Both the position numbers and the translations under genes were made by a program. This document shows, piece by piece, positions 11,801 through 22,486 of a stretch of 64,000 nt of DNA (position 1 is its first letter; each line of letters begins with the position of its first letter). A model generated the notes under the pieces. The model was given only the letters and a program-made list of their open reading frames with translations, was not told the DNA's origin and searched no databases. Location of the stretch: the NCBI GenBank assembly GCA_037127255.1, contig JBANSL010000009.1, forward strand, positions 17,993,975-18,057,974, written 5' to 3'. This stretch comes from Persicaria tinctoria. Lineage: Eukaryota; Streptophyta; Magnoliopsida; Caryophyllales; Polygonaceae.

Positions 11801-12148
11801 CTTGCCAAGTTAAATAAAATAAATCACAATTCAATTGCTTGATAGGAAAAGACAAGAACTAGAGGATAAAACAAGGATCGAATTCATCAATCAAAGTGAT
11901 AAATTGTAGGTGAACCTATTTCTCTCCACTGAATTCTACAACCTATTTACTTTGTTTGCTTGCTTCCGCTTTGCTAAAAGGCGGATCTTTTCACACCAAA
12001 AACCCCCCATATTCTTACTAGCGATTAGAATTGATACTTGAATTGAATAGATTTCCCTGTGGATCGATCTCTTGCTTACACACTATACTAGTTTTGAGTT
12101 AGAGTATTCATTGGCAAGAACAACGACAGGTTTTCCTCTTGTCAAATT

Positions 12149-12166
12149 TGGCGCCGTTGCCGGGGA
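12149..12166 (+). other. Primer binding site, tRNA-Asp type (A1)
   Basis: TGGCGCCGTTGCCGGGGA, complementary to the 3' end of plant tRNA-Asp, four bases after the LTR end. tRNA-Asp priming is usual for Athila-type elements. Confidence 0.85.
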
Positions 12167-12364
12167 AATCTTATTAAATTCTTGTGTTATTTAATTGCTA
12201 ACCTTAGTGTGGACCACATACATGGTCTGCACTCTTGCTACTAACATATGTTGAAGGTGAGGTTATTGCAGTTACATGGAGAGAGTTTTCATCAATAATT
12301 CATCAGACTGCATGACTACATTAACGATCTTTGTTCATGGGGTTATCAAGCTAGTAGAAGAGAA

Positions 12365-12937
12365 GTGCTTCTATGCATCTTTGATGGTATGACTGCTGAC
12401 ACAAGGAGCCTTGCTGAGCAAATGAGTGATGGAGGTTTATTAGATATGGGACTCTTGGAGATGTGGGATTTTTTCTGCTACATGAATTATCAATGTGCGC
12501 AAAATGAGTCATTTCCTTCTGTATCTCAAATCATTGAGACCTCTGATCCACCTCTTGAGGTCATTGTGGAAAATCCCACTGAGAAGATAGAAAACAATCC
12601 ATCTAACGAGATCATCCCTAGCTCGCCCATTGATGAATCAGATCTAGAGCCTATTGCTGAGGCTACAAAGCCAGTAAAAGTTACCTTCTGCACTGGAGAG
12701 AATATTGATGAATACGTTGATCCATTTGGCTGCTACTTTGACAAGTCACCAATAGAACTGAATTGGTGGTATTATATACCCTCTGTGGGTAGTCAAGTTG
12801 AGGCATACGATAAGTCGAAACAACTCTTACAATCTTTATTATTTCGTTTCAATTTATTTGTATGTAGTGCATGCTTGTTTGGTAGTTGTGCACAAGAGTT
12901 TGATAGGTTATTGAGGGCTTTGACTATGTCTGATTAA
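12365..12937 (+). CDS. A1 ORF: gag remnant fused to a conserved tail protein
   Basis: 190 codons in one frame. The first 45 residues (CIFDGMTADTRSLAEQMSDGGLLDMGLLEMWDFF) resemble the end of an Athila gag domain, where the pattern is FYDGL...RSL.DA..GG.L...EAWE. The middle is acidic and Pro/Ser-rich. The last 80 residues match the A2 relic at 3590-3813, including the hydrophobic Cys-containing stretch FNLFVCSACLFGSC. The ORF ends just before the twin-hairpin module. The gag frame upstream (12250-12365) is broken, so the annotated start is only the frame limit. Similarity of the tail between A1 and A2 suggests it was once under selection; its function is unknown. Confidence 0.5.
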   Translation: MLLCIFDGMTADTRSLAEQMSDGGLLDMGLLEMWDFFCYMNYQCAQNESFPSVSQIIETSDPPLEVIVENPTEKIENNPSNEIIPSSPIDESDLEPIAEATKPVKVTFCTGENIDEYVDPFGCYFDKSPIELNWWYYIPSVGSQVEAYDKSKQLLQSLLFRFNLFVCSACLFGSCAQEFDRLLRALTMSD

Positions 12938-12962
12938 TTAATGTTCTAAGCTTAAAGAAATT

Positions 12963-13017
12963 GTCGAGCCAATGACAGTAAACAAATGCGCTACTTGGGA
13001 TGCAACCCAAGGTAAGT
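12963..13017 (+). promoter_or_regulatory. Twin hairpins followed by a splice-donor consensus (A1)
   Basis: GTCGAGCCAATGAC, then CTTGGGATGCAACCCAAG (12994-13011), then GTAAGT. Relative to A and A2 the second stem changes from CTCGGG/CCCGAG to CTTGGG/CCCAAG, a compensating C:G to T:A change, which supports base pairing in RNA. Confidence 0.6.
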
Positions 13018-13243
13018 TTTCTGTTTTTCTCTGTGTTTTCTGTTTTCTCATACTAGTTTTGGTTATGTTCGGTTGTTGGAAGCTAACACCGCAGGGAGAA
13101 AAGGTGTTGAAGAGCTAAATTTCGCCGCGGGGCGGCCTTTGATAGGACTGAAATATTCATTTTCCTCACTTTCCAACACCGCAGTGTACAAGTCGGTTTT
13201 TCTTTCTTTCCTTCATATTTTTATCTTTTGTTGTCTTTTATGT

Positions 13244-13280
13244 CATTGAGGACAATGTCTGATTTAAGTGTGGGGGGAAG
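13244..13280 (+). promoter_or_regulatory. Internal AGGA-loop hairpin plus purine tract (A1)
   Basis: CATTG-AGGA-CAATG, then TTTAAGTGTGGGGGG. The stem differs from that of B elements (ACAGTG/CACTGT) on both sides while the loop is kept. Confidence 0.6.
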
Positions 13281-14661
13281 AATCGCATGGTATGATAGGA
13301 TTGCATGTTTATTTTTAGTTTGCACTTTTATTTTTGTTTTTAGTTTATATTGCATATTAGCATGTTAGTCTTTAAAAAGAAAATCCCCAAAAAAATCAGT
13401 TATTTATATATTAGATTGTTAAGATTACGTCTTATTTCCCCATATGGATACCGTTTGTCCTCTATTCTATCTATTGAGATTTATGCCCCATGATGTGATT
13501 GGATTGTTGAAGCCTCCGATATATGTTTTCTATACTATTTGGTAGGCATGATTGATTAATGATTGAGCACATAAGATCTTTAAATTATGGGTGATCTTGA
13601 AGTTCTAGACATGACCTGGTGAGCTTATTTTAGCCTATTCAGGATTGCACTTTATTGAGTCCTTTTGCTTGTTGAGTGTAGTCTCTTCAATTGCTTCCTC
13701 TTTGGCTTGCATTTAGATATCTTTTTCAAGGCTGCATATTATGATTTCTGCACGTGACTTAAACATGATTGATGCACCTTTATTAACCATATTTGACTCT
13801 ATTCCCACCTCACATATTATCTTCTGCTTGAAGCCAATTTGAGCCTAATTTCCTATTCTTTTGTAGCTCCAAAAAATGTTTCCATAGCCAATGATAGCCT
13901 GACCCCATCCGGGAATTTAGGAATAGTTGGTGAATATCTCTATTGTGTATGAGGGTTTTTAGTGGTGGATTGTATGTTTGAGGTGCATTTATGAGATGTT
14001 TGATTCTTGCTAGTACATTCATTACTTGGGACCTAAGGAGAATAAAATTCACTTAGGTGCAAAAGTCAAGGAAAATCATTTGTTATAGCATGAATGAAAA
14101 ATAAAAGAAAAAAAAGGAAGGAAAAGAAAAAAAAAGAAAAAAAGAGAAAAAAATAAAGGAATGAGTTGATATGGTTTGTAAAGTTTTATGCTTGAGATTG
14201 GTGTTGTTTGACATTGTAGAGCTATGGTATGATGAGTTTATGAGTGGATTTATGATTTGATTGCTTCCTTAGTTCCCGGATTATGAGCACCACATAACCT
14301 AAATTGTTCCATACCTTATATTTTCTACCTTGGCACCATTACAACCCAATTGAAAGACCTCATGATTTTTGTTGTGTGTAGAATCACCAGCGGTGGAGAG
14401 CTAGAACACTGGTGAAAGACTATTGTAGCTATGTTTTTTAGGATTGAGTTTTGAGCGTCAACATTTAACCTTAAACACTTGAGCGAGAGTGAAACACATA
14501 TTTCCTGTGAGGTCTAGAATGGATATGGTTGCCTGATACATGAATTGCTATTTTGTGGGGCTAGTTTTTGATGTGTTTGCTAGTTTTTGATGCGCTTAAA
14601 GATTATTGAGGTGTGGATACATGAATTGCTATTCTGTGGGGCTGCAGAGTAGAGTTTTCTA

Positions 14662-14700
14662 TTGCTTGAGGACAAGCAAAGGTTCAAGTGTGGGGGAATT
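14662..14700 (+). promoter_or_regulatory. Terminal AGGA-loop hairpin plus polypurine tract (A1)
   Basis: TTGCTTG-AGGA-CAAGCAA (14662-14679), then GTTCAAGTGTGGGGGAATT directly against the LTR start at 14701. Confidence 0.7.
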
Positions 14701-15803
14701 TGATAGAGCATGTTTAGTATCGCATTATAGATTACATTTAGCATAGTTTAGTGTTGTGAGGAGGAAATCGAGTATGAAATATAATAAAATAAATCAAACC
14801 AGATTCAGGCCCACGCAAATAAATACAAGACTCCTCCAATGCAGTAAGAGAAAGTCAGGATCGAATCCACGAGGAAGCGTGTCAGCGGATCCCAGGCAGT
14901 TGTAAATCTCACAGAAAAGCGACAGAAGACAGAAACACAGAAACAAAGAAGGAAAGACAGAAATAAACAGAAAATAGCAAACGAAAGCAGAAATAAAAGC
15001 AAAGCAACAGACGTACTCGATCTCGACGACACCCTACTCGAGATCGACTAACAGTAGTGAAGACAGAAACTGAAAAATCGACAACAGAAGCACAACAGTA
15101 ACTCGACCTAGACTAAAACCTACTCGAGATCGACTAAGGTCTACTCGATCTCGACAAGACCTTACTCTGTATCGACTAAAAATGCAGAAAGTGTAAATTG
15201 CAAATTCTCGAACCCAAAACTCAAAATTCTGATGAAATAAATCAATATAATAAAGAACTTCCAAAGCCAGGGTATCAACACCACAACGATAACCATGCAA
15301 AGAAACATATAAAGGCATAAAAGATCATGCTTTCCATCAAAATAACTTTCGTTACTAACAAATAGGCATATAGAGGCTTTCGTATAAATCCTAATTGTTG
15401 CTAACCCTTTTCACATAATTAATCCAAGTGTATTAAGATCACTTTCGTTTCAATAACACAAACAAGGATCACCTTCAACTCTCGCAAAAGAATCATGCTC
15501 ATAGGGATAGAAGATGAATTGCATAAAAATATCTGACCTTTACCGCATCACCTCACATGACCACCGTCGGGCTCACCCCAGCCCCAGAAGCGGGTGGACT
15601 ACTCACGCCTCATCGCAATCGCAGACATTGATGTATAAAAAGAAACTTGCATTAAACTATATTCAAAGTCTTTACAATCCCGGCAATCAACTTTCGCTGA
15701 ACGCCAAAACCTTAAAAACTTTAGAACTCCTAAAACTTCTCTTTGGAACTACTTGTCTCTCCCTTGCGAATTGAATTGAATGAAAAACCAGCCCCTAGGG
15801 CTT

Positions 15804-15811
15804 TATTTATA
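15804..15811 (-). promoter_or_regulatory. LTR TATA box (B1)
   Basis: Minus-strand TATAAATA in the context GGCTATAAATAAAGCCC. The same context recurs in every complete B LTR, so this is the likely core promoter of the family. Confidence 0.7.
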
Positions 15812-16050
15812 GCCTTCTATTCCTTGCTAATCAAGGATAGAAATATCTATCTTTATCTACTTGCTAAAAGATAAATAAATGCAACAAGGGATTTAAATCT
15901 AAACTAGGTAAGATGTCTTCATGTTGATAGGTCTTCCTTCCATAGATAGAATTTGATAGATCTCGGCCAAAATCGGATTTCTTCGGCCCCAAGGACTCCT
16001 AGCTCGAGTAGGCCTGCTCAAACGCGTTACGCGGCTTCGGACGTGGCTCG

Positions 16051-16410
16051 TCGATCTCGACCAGCTCTCCTCGAGATCGAGTAGGATTCGTCGTCTGGCT
16101 GGCTTGGACGGGTGGCTCTGCTCGACATGGCTCGGATCTGGTGGTTCTGGCTCCTCGATCTCGACCAAGGGTACTCGAGATCGAGTAGAGTGTGGTCGAG
16201 GATGACTCGGACTAATGTTGTCGAGGACTCCTCCTCGGCATGGACTCGGACTGGCGCAGGGTGGCTCCTCGATCTCGACAAGGCCTCCTTGAGATCGAGT
16301 AGGGTTCCGGGATCGGGTTGTCTCTGAATCAGTGTCCTCGATCAGCTCTGCTCAACCAGGTGTGCTCGGACAGCCTTTGTCGAGATCGAGTAGAGGCTAG
16401 TCGATCTCGA
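16051..16410 (-). repeat. Palindromic word cluster in the B1 LTR (U3)
   Basis: Four pairs of the word, each pair 9-11 bases apart, for example TCGATCTCGA with TCGAGATCGA ten bases later. The two words are reverse complements, so each pair is also an inverted repeat. One member has decayed to TTGAGATCGA. Confidence 0.85.
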
Positions 16411-16798
16411 GTAGAGTTCTCTCAGCTTTCTGCTCTGTTCTTGAAACGCACTTTTCCGAGTCCTCGTTCGTTGGATTGATGCATATGGCCATGCGTTGGA
16501 AATCTCTTTCCGAGGGCTACAACTCTCATGAAGACATCAAAGCTTGATTCAGAATGAAGAACGGTGAAAAATGGCCTTTTCTCCAGTTGCGCCATTCTTA
16601 GCCTCTCCATGAGTTTCCTTTAAGCTCCAAAGTGCGTCCGATTTCTGCGAAATATAACAAAAACTTGTGTAGACCTTCATATATTGCAAATAAGTGTAAA
16701 CTACACAGATTCTGTATTATTTTACCCCAAATGCATGCAATGTATGCAGAAATCGATATAAAAGTAAGTGTAAAACATGGCAAATTAGGCTCACAACA

Positions 16799-16834
16799 AA
16801 CACCCCATACGTAAGCTTGCTTGTCCTCAAGCAA
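16799..16834 (-). promoter_or_regulatory. Terminal AGGA-loop hairpin plus polypurine tract (B1)
   Basis: Minus: TTGCTTGAGGACAAGCAA (16834-16817), then GCTTACGTATGGGGTGTT against the LTR start at 16798. Confidence 0.75.
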
Positions 16835-18007
16835 TACTTTTAATTGTCATTCAGGGGAAAAACTCTCAACATTTTAGATTCATTCTCATATAACCCAGCA
16901 GTCAATTGCCATCCTTGAAAAGGTACTAATGTCACAGATCCATGCATGTGCAATTTAAAGAGCAACATCTACTCACAAAAGGAGGGTTATGCAAAAACAT
17001 TCATAAGTGACAAAGCATTAATAATCAAGAGGACTTTAATTTAAGCTCAAATAAGGAGTAGATTGGTAAAAGGCTAAAGGTGGACAGTTTTTTGCCATGT
17101 GGTGCTTTTGATCCGGGGAAATGGAGTATTTCCAAATTGAATTTCCACATTCCTTCTCTATAAGATTCATCACCTTTCATATTGCTTATATTCATAATAA
17201 TGCTTTTACCTCTCCTAACCTCAGCACTGCCTTCTCGCGAGTCGCAAACATGGGTGTCATGAATGGCCCCGGATACTTAGTGCTTTGGACTCCTCACAAT
17301 GTGTCCCATCTCTCCAAACTATTATCTCAGATAGCATGGTCAATCTACCTTTATCTCCTGAGGTGATTGGATTTTCTTTCACTCACTAAATTTTCCATAT
17401 ATTTCAAACACTTTCCCGCCAAACTCCAATAATGATAATTAACAACACAAACACCATATGATAATCTCCATAATGTAACATCATTCTCAACATAATCCCC
17501 GGATAAGGTAAAGAATGGCAATATTTTAGAACATGTGGAGCAATATATGAAATAAGGCATAATATAGCTTTTGTGATGCATAAGCATGGGTGAGGCTAGG
17601 ATTATAACAATATGAGCATTATATGGAAATATAAAGTCCTCCATCCTCTTATCATGCAACATGTCAAAAGCAATATCAAATTTACCTCCTTTCATGGTTT
17701 TCAAGAAAATATGCACTTCATTGTGACTTCCCTTTCCTAGGCAATTTCATGCTATATCTCTAATGAATCCAATTTTGCATCGTCGAGTTCAATATAAGCC
17801 CATAAATCAATAAAACACTTCATTTTGAATCCAATTTTGAATCCAAAATTTTCAATGGGGGTCATTTTTCAAACTTTGGAAAACATGCATATAAGCCCAT
17901 AAATCAATAATGAATTCCAAAATAGCCATGTAGCAATTTAAAGAAATAAATTCTAAATATGCACAAATAATGTCAAATATGGCAAATATGCACAAAGTAA
18001 GCCCTTC

Positions 18008-18045
18008 CCCCACCCCATACTTAAACATTACAGTGTCCTCACTGT
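18008..18045 (-). promoter_or_regulatory. Internal AGGA-loop hairpin plus purine tract (B1)
   Basis: Minus: ACAGTGAGGACACTGT, then AATGTTTAAGTATGGGGTGGG. The purine part repeats the terminal tract (TTAAGTATGGGGTG) 1.2 kb upstream of it. Confidence 0.65.
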
Positions 18046-18303
18046 ATATATATAAACAAAATAAGGGTAAAGAAAGAAACTCACTAGACAGGTGTGCAGG
18101 GCCTCTTAATATTGAATGAAGGGATCGCCTGAGTATGATCTTGCTTCTATCCATGGACCTGAAAAGTGTAGAAGACATACACCCACAATAGAAAAACTAA
18201 AAGTTTCAAAACAAAAACAAAAGCAACAAAGTCTCAAAATTCCTAAAAAGTCTATGTACAAGCTCTAGATTTTATAGTCGCTAGGCCGACTTTTCATTTA
18301 TGC

Positions 18304-18596
18304 TTAAGGTGGCATCTGTAGGGCCCATGTAGCTTGGGCCTCAAATAAGAATCCATTCTTGTCCATCAGCTGCAATCCTCCAGAATGGATCTTGTTCACC
18401 ACAAAAGGTCCCATCCTCTTCTTGTTGAATTTGTTAGGGAACCAATGATCCTTTGATTTAGAGACATAGAGCTTGTCTCCAATTTCATATTCTTTAGGCT
18501 CATCATTGGAAATCCTGCATAATCGCACATACCAAGGCAAACCTCTCCCATGTATAGATAAATCTTTAATGGAAATAGGAGAAGAAAGATCCATAC
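18304..18596 (-). pseudogene. GPY/F-like integrase C-terminal module (B1)
   Basis: Minus frame MDLSSPISIKDLSIHGRGLP, then YEIGDKLYVSKSKDHWFPNK, GPFVVNKIHSGGLQL and WALQMPP to a stop at 18304. In complete Athila elements the end of integrase reads GDKVLLFNSRLKLFPGKLKS, WSGPF.V, so this fits the GPY/F module without the catalytic core. In B1 it is one frame away from the protease ORF (a shift near 18600-18650); in B4 they share a frame, so the ancestor was one polyprotein. All four copies in the window are conserved at protein level. Confidence 0.65.
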
Positions 18597-20180
18597 CTTG
18601 GCTTACCTTCGCAGAAATGGAATCGGCGACCACAATGTTTGGTCGATCTCGACGAGTCTGCGGGTTCTGGTGGTGGCCTGCTCGAGGATGCAGAAGCTGG
18701 TGAAGTCGAGGGCTGGTCGACATCGAGTGGACTACTCGATCTCGAGTATGGTTCTGCTCCTGGTGGCGTCGAGGAAGACGGAGCTGGGCCAGCGGGGTGG
18801 TGATCGACATCGACTAGTCTGGTCGAGATCGAGGAGCCTGGTCCGTCTGGTGGTTTCAGTGTCGAGGAAGCAGGTGCCCGAGGATGCTGAAGCTGGTCGA
18901 TATCGAGTAGCGTACTCGATCTCGAGTAGGTCCCAGCTTCTGTCTGGCTGCTCGACGACGCTGGTGCTCGTGGAGGTTTCCGTTTTTGGTCGAGATCGAC
19001 TAGGGTCCTCGATGTCGAGGAGTCTTGGTCGATCTCGACCCCGTACTTGGTTCCTGCCAAGGCATCCGAAAAATAGTTAGTCCATAACGACATACCTTGG
19101 TCTGTGTCGATTGGATTTTCCGTGTTCTTCTTTAGGATTTCCATGATCTCCTCTACCTGGGCCTCCATGTCCCTTTTTTCCAGCTCCTCAGGGGTCATAT
19201 TTCGTACTTTATGTTCCCCGCAAGTGATGTAGCCAGCTGAGATAGATTTGACTTCTTCCATTGGACCTGTATGCCTTTCAGTTTTATTAAAGGAATACTC
19301 AATTACCTCATCACTGATGTTGAAGGTGAGCACTCCTTTCCTTACGCTTATGTTGGCATCCATTGTCGCCAAGAAGGGTCTTCCTAAAATAATAGGACAA
19401 GCAGGATCTTCTTGCATATCAACAACTAAGAAATCAGCAGGGACAAAGAATTTACCTACTTGTACTGGCACATTATCCACAATGCCCGTTGGAATGACCA
19501 CCGTGTTGTTGGCCATGTAAAGTCTAGCATCCACGGGCTCTAGGGCACCTATCTTAATCTTGGACCAAATTATTAAAGGCATTATACTCACACTAGCTCC
19601 AAGATCACATAAGGCATTAATTTTAAATGGACCAAAACCAATGGTTATAGCAAACTTACCTGGATTTGGCATCTTCTCCAGTATGTCCAAATGGCTGCAC
19701 TCATCTGTAATTTCAGCTATTGATCGCTTTTTGCTCAGAATCTCCTTCAGGAACTTAACATAGGATGGCATTTCATTGAGAGCTTCTGTGAAAGGGATGG
19801 TGACGTTGAGTTTCTGAAGCATCTTGATGAAGCGCTGAAATTTCTTCTCTTCTGGGTCCTTTGGCGATTTTGTGGGGAAAGGCAGCTTCTTTTTCTGATT
19901 CGGGGCCAGAACGGATGTCGGAGGTGTTGCAGTTTCCTCGATCTCGGGTTGACCGTCCTGGATGTCGAGTACACCCTTGTCGAGATCGACCAGATTGGGT
20001 GTTGTCGAGTTGCTGTGCAGTGCAGACGATGGTTTCTGAAGTTTCTCCTCGAGATCGACGAGCCCCTTCTCGAGATCGACTACAGTGTTGTCGATGTCGA
20101 CTTGCTGTTCTTCGTTGTTTTACTGCTTTCCGACCTCTGGCTCTTGCAGTTGATGCCCGCTTCTGAGTTTTACAGCAGCG
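18566..20180 (-). pseudogene. Athila-type aspartic protease and repeat linker (B1)
   Basis: The intact frame 19822-18566 (418 codons) starts within the conserved FIKMLQKLNVTIPFTEALNE region. The active site is LCDLGASVSIMP, followed by PVQVGKFFVPADFLVVDM and PIILGRPFLATMDANISV, the Athila protease signature. After the protease comes a linker of about 150 residues rich in Ser, Pro and LVDLD/LLDID/RSR, encoded by the palindromic words. Upstream of 19822 the frame is shifted. The final part (HCGRRFHFCEG) is out of frame compared with the other copies, giving a premature end. Confidence 0.8.
18643..19038 (-). repeat. Palindromic word cluster inside B1 coding sequence
   Basis: Same paired words as in the LTR, mostly TCGATCTCGA/TCGAGATCGA with one TCGATATCGA and several TCGACATCGA. 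They are read as different peptides according to frame. A second coding cluster lies at about 19937-20104, upstream of the protease. Confidence 0.8.
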
Positions 20181-20255
20181 ATGTGTCCAGTCTTTCCCTT
20201 AGGATTTGGTTCTGAAGATCCAGGGAGCGCACCTGACTGCCTGGGATTCCTGCTG

Positions 20256-22271
20256 CTAGCTGACCAATCTGTGTATCAATTTCCCCAAGCCTAGAGACAC
20301 GTTGCATCTGAGTGTAGAAGGAGTTGAAAGACTGCTTAGTTTCTTAGTGATTCCTCCGTATTTCCTCCAGGACTGTCTGTATATCATCCTTTTTCTAGTC
20401 CCTTTCCGGATGTCCTGAAGCTCTGTAGGGCGGGGGGTTCCTAGGGACACGTTGGTTCCATTATGGTTGCTGAAACCTTTGGTCCCCCATGTAGCGATTG
20501 GGACCCTCTGTGTAAGCTACCTCCTCGTGGTGCTCTGCCATCCTGACTTGCTCTGTGTGTGGGCACTCAGTAATGGTGTGCCGATGCGATACGCATTCGA
20601 TGCAAGGCTGGTTGACAGAAAGATACTTTACTTGCTTGAGGAGCTTCTTATTCTGATCTCTGTAGTATTGCTCCCTAACATCTGGATCGATCTCCTTAGG
20701 GGCCTCATATAGGGGCATGGAAGTAGACCTGAGCAAACATGGGCCAACCCGCCCGGCCCGCCCAACCCGCCCGGCAAAATATGCGGGCTTGGACAGAGTA
20801 GTTGGTCCTAGCGGGCCGACGGTCCCGGCCCGGTTGGGCCAGTGGGCCGGGCTTGGGCGGATAGTGAAGCCCAAGCGGGCCGATGGGCCCGGCCCGGTAT
20901 TATAATAATATTATATATAATTATAATTATATAAATTATATAGAGTATTGTAAAAATATATACATAATTTCTATAATTTATAACTATATTACCGGTGTCA
21001 TACTAGTACTAAGTGTTAACTATTCCCAATCATAAACGTTCTTATCTTCAAAATCAAATCCAATTGAGAAATAAAAACCCTAAATGATTTCTCTCGCATA
21101 GCTCGAGTGCTGCTTAAAAGTATTGGCACACTATAACGTTGATTTGCATTTGTTAGTAAGCTAATATTGTCCATATTTGCCTCGTATTTGAAAGTATTTA
21201 TACAATTTTGTAATTTACCACTTTTTTAGTTCGATTTCGGACCTAAAACGAAGTTGAGAACCTAGGCCCGCTTGGCCCGGTGGGCGGCCCGGCCCGGGAA
21301 AGAGGGCGGGCTTGGGCAAGACACTAAGCCCAAATACCGGGCCAGGCCCAAGCCCGGCCCGGTGTAGTGGGCTGAAATTTTGGTCGAGGCCCGGCCCAAG
21401 CCCGTCCGGCCCGGCCCATGCTCAGGTCTACATGGAAGGTGCTGGCCTGGCGTAGGGGTTCTCTTCATAAGTTGCAGTAGACCCATACTTGTTGTCGTAG
21501 TTGGTGAGCTTGTCTAGCACACCCCATGCGTCACTTGGCGGCATTGTCAGATACTCATAGCGAGTATAATGGTTGATTCTGTCCTTAGTAATTTGATCAA
21601 GAGAATTGAAGAAGATCTCTTGAATGACGTAGGGTGGTTGTCCATGAGTAGGGCAAGATCGCATAAGTTCTTTGTAGCGTCCACATGCCTTTGCCAGCGG
21701 TTCCCCTTACCTCTGTTTGAAGGCGGTGATTTTCTGGCAGAGATGTGCTGTTTTGGGCCCAGGTTGTGAGTGATCTTGCTTTCAGCCCTTCAAGCCATTT
21801 CAGTGCAGGCCCAGCGAGAGACCAGCGAAAAGCTTTCATCTTGACATATTCCAGGGTTGTACCTTCAGCAAGAGTACGGCACATGTCAAAAAAATTGGTA
21901 ATATGTTCAAGAGGACACTCATTAAATCTGCCATAGAAAGCATTATTTTTAAGCTCTATAAGAAATTGAGTGCGAATTTCAAAAGAGTTATCAGGGATTA
22001 GATTCGCCGATTCAGGCACGACGAGAGTGGGATGCATATAATCCTCTACAATGGTTGGGAACTGGGCAAGCTCAGCTTCTGCTTACTCCCTTGCTGCTTT
22101 CTCAGTGGCGATAGCAGCATCTTTAGCGGCCAGTTCCCTTGTAAGTCTTGCGATCAGTTGCTCCTGTGTTTCAGCGGCCGCCATGGCTCTTTGTAATCTA
22201 GATCTGATGTGTAAAAGGCGTTCCGGTTCGTCTAAGGCGTCGAACTCAGGTGTTTGACCAGAACGGCGCAT
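20256..22271 (-). pseudogene. Gag with CCHC zinc knuckle (B1), interrupted by a hAT-like insertion
   Basis: Starts MRRSGQTPEFDALDEPERLL at 22271. The gag core is MHPTLVVPESANLIPDNSFE, RWSLAGPALKWLEGL and IQEIFFNSLDQITKDRINHY. The zinc knuckle CIECVSHRHTITECP fits C-X2-C-X4-H-X4-C. Between PYARPAPSM and LYEAPKEIDPD lies the 707-bp transposon at 20724-21430; B4 has the uninterrupted sequence. Further frameshifts lie at about 22080-22040, 21700-21600 and 20450. Gag forms the particle in which cDNA is made. Confidence 0.85.
20724..21430. mobile_element. Non-autonomous hAT-like transposon
   Basis: Terminal inverted repeat TAGACCTGAGCA at both ends, followed by subterminal GC-rich stretches made of repeated GCCCGGCCCG-like units, with an AT-rich core (about 20900-21240) and no ORF. 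The 8-bp target CATGGAAG is repeated at 20716-20723 and 21431-21438, the size made by hAT transposases. Removing the element and one target copy restores the gag frame seen in B4. No transposase is encoded, so it depends on an autonomous relative. Confidence 0.92.
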
Positions 22272-22333
22272 ACACTTGCGAAGTAACTTAAAAGAAAAGT
22301 GAGAACTGACTACCTAAGGTGCGAATGATAGCT

Positions 22334-22351
22334 TCCCCGGCAACGGCGCCA
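22334..22351 (-). other. Primer binding site, tRNA-Asp type (B1)
   Basis: Minus strand TGGCGCCGTTGCCGGGGA, three bases inside the LTR boundary at 22355. Confidence 0.85.
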
Positions 22352-22354
22352 ATT

Positions 22355-22486
22355 TGTTGTGAGGAGGAAATCGAGTATGAAATATAATAAAATAAATCAA
22401 ACCAGATTCAGGCCCACGCAAATAAATACAAGACTCCTCCAATGAAGTAAGAGAAAGTCAGGATCGAATCCACGAGGAAGCGTGTA
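22355..22486 (-). repeat. 5' LTR stub of B1
   Basis: The last 132 bp of the LTR only, nearly identical to 14752-14883, then an abrupt switch to LTR sequence of the opposite strand. Confidence 0.85.

Larger units (their letters stand above)
13018..14700 (+). other. A1 3' non-coding region
   Basis: No ORF supported on either strand. It holds an internal hairpin module at 13244-13280, an A/G-rich run (about 14096-14160) matching in position the T-rich run of element A (37166-37220), and a terminal hairpin and polypurine module. Confidence 0.6.
11830..14751 (+). mobile_element. Non-autonomous Athila-like element A1
   Basis: Parts in order: LTR end (11830-12144, similar to the last 300 bases of the element A LTR and ending CTCTTGTCA), tRNA-Asp primer site, a short ORF, twin hairpins, a long non-coding tail with two hairpin plus purine modules, and an LTR start (TGATAGAGCATG at 14701) cut at 14751 by B1. 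The 5' LTR is truncated on its left. No RT, integrase or protease was found. The remainder of the 3' LTR does not reappear right of the B insertions. Confidence 0.75.
14752..16798 (-). repeat. 3' LTR of B1
   Basis: 2047 bp, TGTTGTGAGCC at the minus-strand start (16798) and CCTCACAACA at its end. It contains two clusters of TCGATCTCGA/TCGAGATCGA words: one upstream of the TATA box (16051-16410) and one near the LTR end (15016-15172). Small frames on both strands here are by-products of the repeats. Confidence 0.88.
16799..18303 (-). other. B1 3' non-coding region
   Basis: No ORF supported. Shared with B2, B3, B4 and D over nearly its whole length. It includes the block ATGGGTGTCATGAATG (about 17250-17265) that is also present in element A, and two hairpin plus purine modules. 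Confidence 0.75.
14752..22486 (-). mobile_element. Non-autonomous Athila-like element B1
   Basis: Minus orientation: 5' LTR stub (22486-22355), tRNA-Asp primer site, gag, protease, repeat linker, GPY/F-like module, 1.5-kb non-coding tail, polypurine tract and 3' LTR (16798-14752). There is no RT, RNase H or integrase core between protease and GPY/F. The 5' LTR is only 132 bp long and is joined at 22486/22487 to an LTR of the opposite orientation. The left flank TTTAG is not repeated at 27716. Confidence 0.85.
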
